NCBI GenBank assembly: GCA_001298545.1
Contig: LJCX01000033.1
Coordinates: 124,001 to 188,000 of the forward strand
Direction of reading: 5' to 3'
From: Actinobacteria bacterium OV320
Lineage (GTDB): Bacteria > Actinomycetota > Actinomycetes > Streptomycetales > Streptomycetaceae
DNA: 64,000 nt
Shown here: positions 24,459 to 32,440 of the stretch, piece by piece
How the letters are laid out: every line of letters begins with the position of its first letter
Numbering within the stretch: position 1 is the stretch's first letter
Program-made: the position numbers and the translations under genes
The notes under the pieces: model-generated
Databases searched by the model: none
Told to the model about the DNA's origin: nothing
The model's input: the letters and a program-made list of their open reading frames with translations, nothing else

Positions 24459-24887
24459 ATGACGACCCCCCAGGCCGAGGCCGAGGCCGAGACAGGGGCC
24501 GGCGGGACGCAAGCCGTCGCGCCGCAACTCTCCGAGTTGGTGTTCAAGACCGCGCGCTACGAGGAGATGGCCGCCTTCTACGCCCATGTCCTCGGGCACG
24601 GCCCGTTCTACCCTCGCCACGTTCGAGGCGGAGGTGGCCTTCATGTCCGCCTGCGCACCTGGGTCGATGACGAGCTGCGCCAGGACGCACGCACCTCGCA
24701 GCTGATCCACCCTGTGCCGGCGTTCGTCTCCTGTCTGTCTCGGCAGACGACCCTTGCACCCGGCGATGTGATCAGCACCGGAACCCCGGCCGGCGTCGGC
24801 CACGAGCAGGGGCTCTTCCTGCGGTCTGGCACCCAGGTGCGCATCGAGATCGAAGGCATCGGATCCCTTCCCAACACCTGCGCTTGA
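24459..24887 (+). pseudogene. Chimera: VOC dioxygenase N-terminus joined to fumarylacetoacetate-hydrolase C-terminus
   Basis: The frame starts behind CAAGGAGGCCCTCACG. Residues 19-52 (QAVAPQLSELVFKTARYEEM, AAFYAHVLGHGPF) are the N-terminal module of a vicinal-oxygen-chelate dioxygenase. From about residue 70 the sequence is WVDDELRQDARTSQLIHPV, TLAPGDVISTGTPAGVGHEQ, VRIEIEGIGSLPNTC, the C-terminal strand-turn block of the FAH hydrolase family. Neither fold is complete in 142 residues. The simplest reading is that a deletion removed most of both genes and fused the ends in frame. It lacks the FAH metal-binding Glu pair, so hydrolase activity is not expected. Confidence 0.7.
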
Positions 24888-24976
24888 TCGACCGGGCGCT
24901 TCGAGGGCGGCATTCCGGCCGGAGGAACGTCGCCCCTCACCACACGATTCCGGCAGGCAACGGAGGACACGACGAC

Positions 24977-25720
24977 ATGAGTACGGAATCCAAGAACAAC
25001 TTCGGTGGCGGAGACCCGTGGGGGTATATCCAGCCGTGGGACGAGGAGCGTTTCGGTCCGGAGATCCACGACGTCGGCCTGCGGGCGAAATGGGAAATGG
25101 CCATGGCCATCGCCGGTGGCCTGCCGTACATCTGGCAGGAACTGGCCCGGCCTATCTCCGAGATCGTCTACGGTCTCCTCGAGCTCCGTCGCGGAGACCG
25201 GGTTCTGCTCATCGGTGAGGGCATCGCGCCCTCCGGATGGGTCGAGGACATGCGGGCTCTGGTGGGACCTGAGGGCGTCATCGACACCGTGGAGATCATC
25301 AAGGACGGACGGAACGCCGTCCTGGGCAAGGTCCCCGGCCGCAACGGCCAGATCGGCTGCTGGCGCTGGTCGTACACGGATTCGGTGGACGACGAGACAT
25401 ACGACTGCGTCGCCGTGTTGCAGGCGACCCAACACTGTGACGACTGGCACGAGACGGCTGCGGACCTGCTACGCGTGATGAAGTCCGGCCGGCGCATCGT
25501 GCTGGCCGAATCGGTCCTGAAGGGAGAGACGTTCTTCTCCCGTATCGACTCCGACGTCCACCTTCGACAGTGGTTCGACAAACTCTTCGCGCACGTCCCC
25601 GTGGACGACATTCCCTATTACTCCGGAGAGCAGATCCGCGAGGCGTTCGGGGACAGGGTCGACAGCCCTCAGCTGATGGAATGGAAGGGAATCGAGATGT
25701 ACTGGGGCCGAAAGAGGTGA
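24977..25720 (+). CDS. Class I SAM-dependent methyltransferase-like protein
   Basis: A 247-residue Rossmann-like protein. The first 65 residues are an aromatic-rich lead (GGGDPWGYIQPWDEERFGPE, GGLPYIWQELARPISEIV). The presumed SAM-binding start is ELRRGDRVLLIGEGIAPSGW, whose loop GEGIAPSG is less glycine-rich than the usual GxGxG, followed by TVEIIKDGRNAV, CVAVLQATQHCDDWHETAAD and LLRVMKSGRRIVLAESVLKG. ATG at 24977 (MSTESKNNFGGG) follows a weak GGAGGACACGACGAC. It precedes a bicupin dioxygenase-like gene by about 100 bp. A methyltransferase is unusual in a degradation operon; O-methylation or a non-catalytic role are both possible. Confidence 0.7.
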   Translation: MSTESKNNFGGGDPWGYIQPWDEERFGPEIHDVGLRAKWEMAMAIAGGLPYIWQELARPISEIVYGLLELRRGDRVLLIGEGIAPSGWVEDMRALVGPEGVIDTVEIIKDGRNAVLGKVPGRNGQIGCWRWSYTDSVDDETYDCVAVLQATQHCDDWHETAADLLRVMKSGRRIVLAESVLKGETFFSRIDSDVHLRQWFDKLFAHVPVDDIPYYSGEQIREAFGDRVDSPQLMEWKGIEMYWGRKR

Positions 25721-25816
25721 CCACTGGCACGGGCTTCAGGCAATTGGCCGCGGCACACATTCCCTTCCCGTCACCCGAGTCGATCCGCTCATTCACCCAA
25801 GGACAAGGAGGTCCCC

Positions 25817-26806
25817 GTGAGTGTCGTTGAAGACGTCATGGTCCTGGGCTCCGACCAGCCGTTGCGCAGTGTCGTCCGCGACGAGCACCTGCTTCTCTCG
25901 CCGCCGCATCCCCCGAAGGTGCCCGTCAAGCTGTGGGCGGAGCACCCGCCGCTGACCGTGGTGCACTACCCGCAGCAGTACGAGCCGGAGGCGTTCGCCC
26001 CGCCGCGCGGCGTCTACGAGAACGACGAGATCCGCGTCGAGTGGCAGAAACTCGACGGCCGGCAGCCCTTCTACCACCGCAATTGCGACGTCGACGAGAT
26101 CTCCTACCAGATCGGCGGCGGGCGGACGCTGATGTCGGAACTCGGCGTGATCGAGTTCCAGCCCGGCGAGTTCTCCCGTATCCCGCGTGGCGTCGCCCAC
26201 GACAACTACGGCCGCGAGGACAGCCACCTGCTGTTCTACATCCCCGCACCGGTCACCGAGTTGGCGCCGGCCCAGCGGGAGTCCGGAGCCATGTTCCCGC
26301 CGTTCCCCGGCTGGCAGCCCGGCGAGGCCAACGAGGCGATCACTCAGTGCATGGCCGCGCTCGGCCACGACATCACCGTCTTCGGGGTCGACGAACAGCT
26401 CCTGCTCGAGCAGGTGCACCAGGAGGACCGGCGGATGTCGGTGCTGCGGGCCGATCCCGGTCAGGACGTCACCTGGCTCTACACGACGGATCGCATCCGC
26501 CTCGGCATGGTCACCACCATTCCTGGCGTACAGCGCCGCTATCGGCGCACCCTCGACGCCGACGAGATCCAGTACCAGGCCCATGGTCACCGCACGCTGA
26601 TCACCCAGCGAGGCGTCGTCGACCTCGAGCCCGGAGACTTCGTGCGCATCCCGCTCGGCATCTCCCACACCAGCGTCGTGGCCGAGCCCGGTGACTACGT
26701 CAGTCTTCTCTCGCACCAGGAACTGCCCCAGGTCGCCAAGACCACGCGTACGGCGGATGCCTATACCCCCGAACGGTTCCCGAACCTCACCGTGGAGGTC
26801 CGCTGA
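25817..26806 (+). CDS. Homogentisate-1,2-dioxygenase-like bicupin
   Basis: A 329-residue double-cupin protein starting at a GTG with AAGGAGG ahead. Cupin 1: PFYHRNCDVDEISYQIGGGR, GVIEFQPGEFSRIPRGVAHD (His/Glu/His ligand set). Cupin 2: RYRRTLDADEIQYQAHGHRT, GVVDLEPGDFVRIPLGISHT. The layout resembles the HmgA superfamily but it is shorter than true homogentisate dioxygenase (about 430). It probably cleaves an aromatic ring made by the divergent FAD hydroxylase, but the substrate is not recognisable. Its stop overlaps the ATG of the next gene. Confidence 0.8.
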   Translation: MSVVEDVMVLGSDQPLRSVVRDEHLLLSPPHPPKVPVKLWAEHPPLTVVHYPQQYEPEAFAPPRGVYENDEIRVEWQKLDGRQPFYHRNCDVDEISYQIGGGRTLMSELGVIEFQPGEFSRIPRGVAHDNYGREDSHLLFYIPAPVTELAPAQRESGAMFPPFPGWQPGEANEAITQCMAALGHDITVFGVDEQLLLEQVHQEDRRMSVLRADPGQDVTWLYTTDRIRLGMVTTIPGVQRRYRRTLDADEIQYQAHGHRTLITQRGVVDLEPGDFVRIPLGISHTSVVAEPGDYVSLLSHQELPQVAKTTRTADAYTPERFPNLTVEVR

Positions 26807-27909
26807 TGGCCACGATGCTTGCCCTGCGAGCGCACCGAGGCGCCGAAGCACTTGTCCTGGAGGAGGTGCCCGTACCCGATCCAGGTCCGCTCGACGTGGT
26901 CGTGAAGGTCGCTTCCGCCGGCCTGGCACCGGGCATCATGCGTCTGCTTCGGATGGGAGCGCTCAAGCACCTGCCCACCACACTCGGCCACGAGGCCGCA
27001 GGTGTCATCTCCGCCGTCGGCCGGGACGTCACGGGCCACGCGGTCGGCGACCGGGTGCGGGTCCACCCTCTGCTGAACTGCCGTGAGTGCGACTACTGCC
27101 GTACCGACCGGGACATGATGTGCGCCCAGCAGGCCATGCTCGGCCACGCCGCTTTCGGCGCTGGCCCGATGCCGCTGTACGAGCAGTACCACGACGGCGG
27201 ACTCGCGGAGTACGTCCGTGTCCCGTACTGGCTGATCGATTCCCTGCCGGACTCCGTCGGCTTCGATGTCGCCGCCAAGGTCCAGGATCTGGCCAACGCC
27301 GTGCGCGCACTCAAGTGCGCCGACCTCCCGCAACGGGCCACCCTCGTGGTCACCGCCGCGACCGGAACCATGGGAACCGCGACGGTCAGACTCGCGGAGC
27401 ACTTCGGGGTCGCCCGTCTGATCCTCGTCGGCCGTGACACCGAGCGTCTCCACCGCGTCGCCGGGCTCGCCGGCGACATACCTGCCAGTGCCGTCGCACT
27501 CGACGAACTCCCCGAGAACTGGTCGACCGACGGCACCCTCACCCGTCGGCTGCGCGAGCTGGCACCCGAGGGAGCCCATGCCGTCATCGACTTCATCCCG
27601 GAGGGCCCCGCCCTCGGCCAGACCATGGCCGCCATGGCCACCGGCGGCACACTCGTGCACATGGGCGGCAACTCCACCCCGCTGGCGCTGCCTCCCATCG
27701 CCCTGATGATGCATTGCTGGCGCTTCGTCGCCACTCGCGCCTACACCCGCCGGGACGCGACGGATGTCCTGCGTCTGCTCGCGACGGGCGCCCTCACCGC
27801 CGACGAACTCATCACCCATCGGTTCCCGCTCACCGAAGCGCTCAAGGCCATGGACGCGATACAGCAACGGGTCGATGACCCCATGTGGATGACCGTGATC
27901 AACCCCTGA
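26806..27909 (+). CDS. Zinc-binding alcohol dehydrogenase family protein
   Basis: A 367-residue MDR. TLGHEAAGVI and the structural-zinc cysteines CRECDYCRTDRDMMC are present, but the usual catalytic-zinc Cys in the N-terminal CGSD-like block is replaced (APGIMRLLRMG), so catalytic zinc may be absent. The cofactor loop is TAATGTMGTATVRLAEHFG, followed by LIHMGG-like VHMGGNSTPLALP. ATG at 26806 overlaps the stop of the bicupin gene, giving translational coupling, so both act on the same route. Confidence 0.85.
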   Translation: MATMLALRAHRGAEALVLEEVPVPDPGPLDVVVKVASAGLAPGIMRLLRMGALKHLPTTLGHEAAGVISAVGRDVTGHAVGDRVRVHPLLNCRECDYCRTDRDMMCAQQAMLGHAAFGAGPMPLYEQYHDGGLAEYVRVPYWLIDSLPDSVGFDVAAKVQDLANAVRALKCADLPQRATLVVTAATGTMGTATVRLAEHFGVARLILVGRDTERLHRVAGLAGDIPASAVALDELPENWSTDGTLTRRLRELAPEGAHAVIDFIPEGPALGQTMAAMATGGTLVHMGGNSTPLALPPIALMMHCWRFVATRAYTRRDATDVLRLLATGALTADELITHRFPLTEALKAMDAIQQRVDDPMWMTVINP

Positions 27910-27974
27910 CCCGACGCACGAGCGCGTCACGGCTCCGCGGAGCCGCCTCGGAACAGCGAGAGGAAGCCGGGTAA

Positions 27975-28862
27975 GTGTCCGAATCACAAGCCGTACGCAG
28001 CCAGGAGCCGCCCCTGATCGCGGTGATCGGCGCGGCCGGACTCTGCGGTACGTATGTGCTGGAGGCTGCGCTGCGAGCTCCATTCCGGGCCCGGGCCGTG
28101 GTGCACGGCCCGGACGGGCGGGAACGAGTGGCTGCCCTGGGCGTGGACGACATCGTCGAGGCTGACCTGGAGAAGCCGGACACCGTCCGTGAGGCGATGA
28201 AGGACGCAGACTCCGTGTTCATGATTCCGCCGGCGTTCCACCCGGAGGAGGACGAGCTCGCGATCAGGGCGCTCGAGGCGGCTGAGCACGCGGGCGCCCG
28301 CCGGTTCGTGTACCTGTCCGTCCTCCACCCGCACACCCCGGGACTGCGCCACCACCTGCGCAAGGCGAACGCCGAGGCCGCCGTGCGGGCCTCGCGGCTG
28401 AACTGGACGATTCTCCAGCCCTCGATGTTCGCGCAGATCGTCCTTTCGACGTGGGGGAGGGCTCCGGCCGGCCCCGTCGGGGTGCCGTTCAACGTCGACA
28501 ACGAGTTCTCGTTCATCGACCTGCGTGACCTCGGGGAAGCCGGCGTCAAGGTGCTTACCGAGCAAGGGCATGCCTCGGCGACCTACGAACTCGCCGGACC
28601 CGCCCTGAAGTTGGCCGACGCGGTGCGCATCGCGGGACGTGCACGAGGAGTGGCCCTGGAGGCGAGGACGGTGGACCGGGCGGACGCACCGCTCCCGCCG
28701 GGAGTGGCCGACTCCGCGTCCCGGGCCTCGGACATGCGCGCCATGTGGCAGGACTACGACCGGCACGGCCTGCGCGGCAACAGCAACGTCCTGCGGATGC
28801 TGCTCGGCCGTGAACCCGCGTCCTTCGAGGAAGCAGCCACCGCGTTCGCCGCGCGAGGCTGA
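27975..28862 (+). CDS. NmrA-like NAD(P)-binding protein
   Basis: A 295-residue atypical SDR. Start GTG at 27975. The cofactor loop is IAVIGAAGLCGTYVLEAALR, then RARAVVHGPDGRERVAALGV and VFMIPPAFHPEEDELAIRAL, FVYLSVLHPHTPGLRHHLRK and LNWTILQPSMFAQI, the order seen in NmrA/QOR2-type proteins. These bind NAD(P) and act as quinone reductases or redox sensors. Last gene of the rightward operon, 65 bp after the MDR. A quinone intermediate from the FAD hydroxylase would suit it (inference). Confidence 0.85.
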   Translation: MSESQAVRSQEPPLIAVIGAAGLCGTYVLEAALRAPFRARAVVHGPDGRERVAALGVDDIVEADLEKPDTVREAMKDADSVFMIPPAFHPEEDELAIRALEAAEHAGARRFVYLSVLHPHTPGLRHHLRKANAEAAVRASRLNWTILQPSMFAQIVLSTWGRAPAGPVGVPFNVDNEFSFIDLRDLGEAGVKVLTEQGHASATYELAGPALKLADAVRIAGRARGVALEARTVDRADAPLPPGVADSASRASDMRAMWQDYDRHGLRGNSNVLRMLLGREPASFEEAATAFAARG

Positions 28863-28924
28863 GCGCTCCCGGCCCAGCCGGGGGTGCCCTCCAGCGGAGG
28901 GGGACACCCCGCGCAGGGACCGCA

Positions 28925-29220
28925 ACGGAAGACCACGTGGGCGGTGTGCAGGATCGCCGACGAGCGGCCGGCCAAGCTGCGCAGGCGCAGTGACTCCAGC
29001 AGAACGACCAGGTCGTCCCGCATCGACGTACCGGGGAGTTCACGCTCAGAGGGCTCGGCGGCGCGGATGACGTCGACGAGGAGGTCCTCCTTATCGCTCC
29101 AGCGGCGGTAGATGGCAGCCTTGCCGACTCCGGCGGCGGTCCGCGTGGTGACTCCGCACCCGGAGCAGCACTCACCTGCGCCGGACGACCTTTGTGCCGC
29201 TCGGCCTCTCCACGTCTCCT
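28925..29220 (-). pseudogene. Decayed TetR regulator
   Basis: On the minus strand the sequence reads VTTRTAAGVGKAAIYRRWSD, KEDLLVDVIRAAEPSERELP and MRDDLVVLLESLRLRSLAGR. This is a TetR recognition helix and the beginning of a ligand domain, with a small deletion in the HTH (the usual xxIAxRAGVGKxTIYRRW is shortened). There is no proper start and the frame dissolves after AHVVF. It may have regulated the aromatic operon next door. Confidence 0.65.
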
Positions 29221-29313
29221 CCGCCCGTCGACGCGGAGCGTCGGCGACCGACGACAACGCCGCAGATGCGCATGACGAGCCCTGCGTCTGCGGACTGATG
29301 CAGACAACTGGCC

Positions 29314-29775
29314 CTAGTTGAGGGATCGAGAGTCGATGGCGAGGGCGTCGGGGTTCAGTTCCTCGACCAGACGGTGGAGCAGACGGTGAATGGCGTCCTT
29401 GTCGTCCGGGGAGAGCGGCGAGGTCGTCTCCCGTTCGATCCGCCTCGCGATCGACGTGGCTCGAGCGGCCGCAGCGCCTCCCTCGGCGGTCGCGAACAGG
29501 CGCATGCTGCGGCGGCTGGTCGGATGCGGCTCCCGTCGCAGCAGTCCTCGCTCGACGAGCTGGCTCACGGCGGCTCCCATGGACTGAGCCGTGATGCCGG
29601 AGCGGCGCGCGATCTCCGCCGCGGACACCCCCGGTGTCCAGAGGACCTGCTGCAGAGCGTTGTGCTGCGCCAATGTGAGGTCCTCCGCGCGCAGCGCCCG
29701 CTCCAGTCGTCCGGCGATGATCTGGGAGAACTGCCAGGCGAGGTATCCGGTGGTGGGAAACGCGGCGTCGGTCAC
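29314..29775 (-). CDS. MarR family regulator
   Basis: A 153-residue winged-helix protein: TTGYLAWQFSQIIAGRLERA, LTLAQHNALQQVLWTPGVSA, AEIARRSGITAQSMGAAVSQ, LVERGLLRREPHPTSRRSMR. It is clearly paralogous to the regulator at 31074 (GYLAWQVVHVMGTRLERAL, AQHNALQHVVWSPGISAAEV). It is transcribed leftward after the membrane-protein gene, 149 bp behind it. The duplicated regulator on both sides of one membrane gene is notable. Confidence 0.88.
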   Translation of the reverse strand: MTDAAFPTTGYLAWQFSQIIAGRLERALRAEDLTLAQHNALQQVLWTPGVSAAEIARRSGITAQSMGAAVSQLVERGLLRREPHPTSRRSMRLFATAEGGAAAARATSIARRIERETTSPLSPDDKDAIHRLLHRLVEELNPDALAIDSRSLN

Positions 29776-29924
29776 GGCCGCAGTCTACGAGAGTGAGGTG
29801 TGGCGCTTGCGAGCGTGTCACCTGTCGGTGGAGCCGTGCCTCCGCCGTGTCGCGGACCGTGGGCGGATGCCGCATTCCCGTCCCACCGGTGACGTGGGGG
29901 AACGGCGCTCGGCAGGCTGACGGT

Positions 29925-30977
29925 TCAGTCGACGGCTGCGCGACGTGGTCCGCGGGCATCGAGCCGGAAGAGCACCACGGTGGCGACGAGGATCCACGCC
30001 ACCAGGACGACGACGCCCGCGGTGAGACCGTCGTTGTTGAAGTGGGACAGGCCTTGGACGGCTCGTACGCCGACTCCCACCGGGAGGATCTCCGAGAGCG
30101 GATGCAGCCAGCCCGGCAGGTAGGCGGTGGGCAGAGTGCCACCGCTCGTGCTGTTGCCGAAGGTCAGCAGGACCACGGCCGCCAGCGACATCCCGGCGCG
30201 GCCGAAGAGGCGCATGAACATCATGGTCGCGCTGCCGATGGCCGCGGCCATCAGCGCGATGACGCCCGCGATGCCCAGGTAGGGGCCCGGCAGTGCGGAG
30301 AAGCCCAGGCTGCCGGCCATCGCCGCCACGAGGACGCCGGCGAGGATGCTGAAGGAGGCCAGGCTGGCCAACCTCCACCGGTACTCCAGTCGCGGAGCCA
30401 TCTGGTAGGTCATCATGCCGAACAGGAATCCGGCCAGCACGACGCCGAACCCGGCGTAGAACACCGACATGCCGCGGGTGTCGCCCGCCGAGGCCGGCAC
30501 GACGTCCTGCACGGTCAGCCGGTCTCCGCTCGCCTTGGCGACACCGGAGAAGGCACCGGTGACCGTCGAGGTCACCGAAGGGCCGTTGGCTCCGGCATAG
30601 AGCAGCTCTGCGGACTTCCCGGGGCCGGTGACATAGGCGGCGTACACCTCTCGGTCCTGCAGCGCGTGGCGGGCCGCACTCGCGTCGGGGTAGCGCTTCA
30701 CCTCGAAGCCGTCGGGCAGCCCGAGTTCCAGCCCTCCGGTGATCTGTTCGAGCCGTTGGGTCGTCCCGACCACGGCGACCGGTAGGTGGTGAGGCCGCGG
30801 GGCGTGGAATGCGGCCAGGAACACGCTGACGAAGATCGAGCCGATGGCCAGCACGATCGCGACGGGGAGCAGCACCCCCTTCATCCCGGTGGCCCCCTGC
30901 GGCGCGGGAGCGGTGTCCATAGCGTGGTGATGGTGCGCAGGGCGCGGCTCGGCGGAAGTGGTCGGTGGCGTGGACAT
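29925..30977 (-). CDS. ABC-2/YhgE-Pip-type membrane protein
   Basis: A 350-residue integral membrane protein: a His-rich cytoplasmic tail, TM1 at about 33-56 (VLLPVAIVLAIGSIFVSVFL), then an extracytoplasmic domain of about 120 residues (PHHLPVAVVGTTQRLEQITG to DVVPASAGD), then five or more helices (FYAGFGVVLAGFLFGMMTY, FSILAGVLVAAMAGSLGF, LGIAGVIALMAAAIGSATMM, LTAGVVVLVAWILVATVVLF). One TM, a large loop and a helical bundle is the design of YhgE/Pip and ABC-2-type permeases. No ATPase is adjacent. Divergent from a MarR gene with an elaborate operator between, suggesting drug- or phenol-inducible export. Confidence 0.8.
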   Translation of the reverse strand: MSTPPTTSAEPRPAHHHHAMDTAPAPQGATGMKGVLLPVAIVLAIGSIFVSVFLAAFHAPRPHHLPVAVVGTTQRLEQITGGLELGLPDGFEVKRYPDASAARHALQDREVYAAYVTGPGKSAELLYAGANGPSVTSTVTGAFSGVAKASGDRLTVQDVVPASAGDTRGMSVFYAGFGVVLAGFLFGMMTYQMAPRLEYRWRLASLASFSILAGVLVAAMAGSLGFSALPGPYLGIAGVIALMAAAIGSATMMFMRLFGRAGMSLAAVVLLTFGNSTSGGTLPTAYLPGWLHPLSEILPVGVGVRAVQGLSHFNNDGLTAGVVVLVAWILVATVVLFRLDARGPRRAAVD

Positions 30978-30994
30978 GGGAGGGGCCCTCTCCG

Positions 30995-31059
30995 TTCTAT
31001 TTGTAAGGTACCTTCTAAGGTATCTTCTATTTGTATCATAGAATTATCAGGCACCTTAC
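30995..31059. promoter_or_regulatory. AT-rich MarR operator array in divergent promoter
   Basis: TTCTATTTGTA occurs at 30995 and again exactly 30 bp later at 31025. Between them lie AAGGTACCTT (perfect palindrome, 31005-31014) and AAGGTATCTT (31017-31026), with a third half-like GGCACCTTAC at 31050. Strikingly AT-rich for this genome. Probably bound by the flanking MarR twins. Confidence 0.65.
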
Positions 31060-31073
31060 TTTTGGAGTTGTTG

Positions 31074-31547
31074 ATGAGGCCTCCTGACGCACATCCCTCG
31101 ACGCGCATGGGCTACCTGGCGTGGCAGGTGGTGCACGTGATGGGGACACGTCTTGAGAGAGCGTTGCGCTCGCTCGACCTCACGGCTGCTCAGCACAACG
31201 CTCTGCAGCACGTCGTCTGGAGCCCGGGCATCTCCGCGGCTGAGGTCGCGCGTCGGACCGGTTTCACTCCCCAATCCATGGGTGCCGCTGTCACCGCGCT
31301 GGTCGACCGCGGCCTGCTGGCTCGCCGCGAACACCCTTCGAGCCGCAGAACCGTACAGCTGACGATCACCGTCAGCGGGGCGACGCTCGCCGAGCGGGCG
31401 CGGAGTGTGGTGGAGCGTCTCGACGAGGAAGCGCTCGCGGTCCTCGCCCCCGCCGAGCGGGCCGTCGTGCATTCCCTGCTGTTCCGGATGCTTGCCGAGC
31501 TCAATCCCGATGCTCTGCCGACGGTGGACCGGTGCGGCACGAGCTGA
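31074..31547 (+). CDS. MarR family regulator
   Basis: A 157-residue winged-helix protein: MGYLAWQVVHVMGTRLERAL, LTAAQHNALQHVVWSPGISA, AEVARRTGFTPQSMGAAVTA, LVDRGLLARREHPSSRRTVQ. ATG at 31074 has TTTGGAG six bases before it. Divergent from the membrane-protein gene; paralogue of the regulator at 29314. A perfect 20-bp inverted repeat spans its stop codon and acts as a likely terminator. Expected to repress the membrane protein and itself through the operator array. Confidence 0.9.
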   Translation: MRPPDAHPSTRMGYLAWQVVHVMGTRLERALRSLDLTAAQHNALQHVVWSPGISAAEVARRTGFTPQSMGAAVTALVDRGLLARREHPSSRRTVQLTITVSGATLAERARSVVERLDEEALAVLAPAERAVVHSLLFRMLAELNPDALPTVDRCGTS

Positions 31548-31573
31548 GCGCGCCGTGCCGCACCGGTCCACCG
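31522..31573 (+). terminator. 20-bp perfect stem spanning the stop codon of the MarR gene
   Basis: Arms CGGTGGACCGGTGCGGCACG (31522-31541) and its exact complement (31554-31573), with a 12-nt loop that contains the TGA stop. Confidence 0.8.
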
Positions 31574-31711
31574 GCGTGCGCCGACTTCGCGCGCCACGGT
31601 ACGCAGCCGGTCCTGACCGGGAGCGCCCCTGCGGGTTACCGGTCGACAGATCACTTGTCTTGACTGTGAGTCATGAAAAAGGGGCGAGTCTATCCGGCTT
31701 CGTTGCTGGTA

Positions 31712-31756
31712 TTGACTGGAAATCGCCACGGAATTAACTTGGCTCCAGTTCAAGAG
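31712..31756 (+). promoter_or_regulatory. Near-consensus promoter with GTTCAAGAG at the start region
   Basis: TTGACT (31712-31717), 17-bp spacer, TAACTT (31735-31740). GTTCAAGAG follows at 31748, 13 bp after the start of the -10, the same placement as in the hydroxylase region near 24041. The 590 bp from 31548 to 32140 hold no supportable gene. This promoter likely drives the amidohydrolase gene. Confidence 0.55.
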
Positions 31757-32140
31757 AGGGGAAGTGGGCGTCAGCCCCACATCACCCAAGAGCGCTCTGG
31801 AGTGGCATGAGCCAGCACCTCCTCTGCTCAGGCGCTGACGGTCAGGTGGCACCGAAGGATGGGTGTCGGCTACCGGCCGGGACAACTGCCTGACGTCCTT
31901 CGGAGCGGTTCCGAGAGAGTGCACTCGCCCTCGGATTCGGTCGCCGGCCGCGGCCCGCAGACCCTGCGAGCCGACCAGGATCAGCCGGTCACGAGCAGCC
32001 CCCTGACTGATGCCATGCCTTCAGCGGCCGCGGTTCGAAGAACCGGCGGACCACTCGCGAACGACGCGCACCCTCGCGGAGCGCAACAGCCGTTGACACA
32101 ACCCCGGCGATCACCCGCGCGCCCTCGAGGGAGAGTGGAC

Positions 32141-32400
32141 ATGCCCGACGACCGTCCCAGCCAAGCCGTGACTCCGCCCGCCGAGCCCCACACCAAGCCT
32201 CCTGCCGAGGCCACCCGGCGAAGATTCATCGCCGCGACCGCCGCTGCTTCAGGAGCCGCCGTGGTCGGCGGTCTGGTCGCGGGGTCGCCCGCGCCGGCAG
32301 TCGAGGCCGGACCCGGCGGCCGTGTCTCCACGACGGTCGCCGGCCTCCAGGGAGCCGACCGCAGGAACCCGACTCCAGGTCCGTCGCCCCGGCCCGCAGG
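32141..32400 (+). pseudogene. Truncated Tat leader of a PaoA-like 2Fe-2S protein
   Basis: Begins after the same GAGGGAGAGTGGAC segment as the gene at 11535. It then reads EATRRRFIAATAAASGAAVV, GGLVAGSPAPAVEAGPGGRV, parallel to TRRAFIATTTAAGGGAVVGG and PPGSRVSLTVNG there. Just where the 2Fe-2S domain should start the resemblance stops. The frame remains open into the amidohydrolase, but that gene has its own GGAGGAAAAG. Most likely a deletion remnant of a second oxidoreductase operon; an in-frame Tat-amidohydrolase fusion cannot be excluded. Confidence 0.55.
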
Positions 32401-32440
32401 CGGCCGCTCGAAGGATCATCGGAACACTTCGGAGGAAAAG

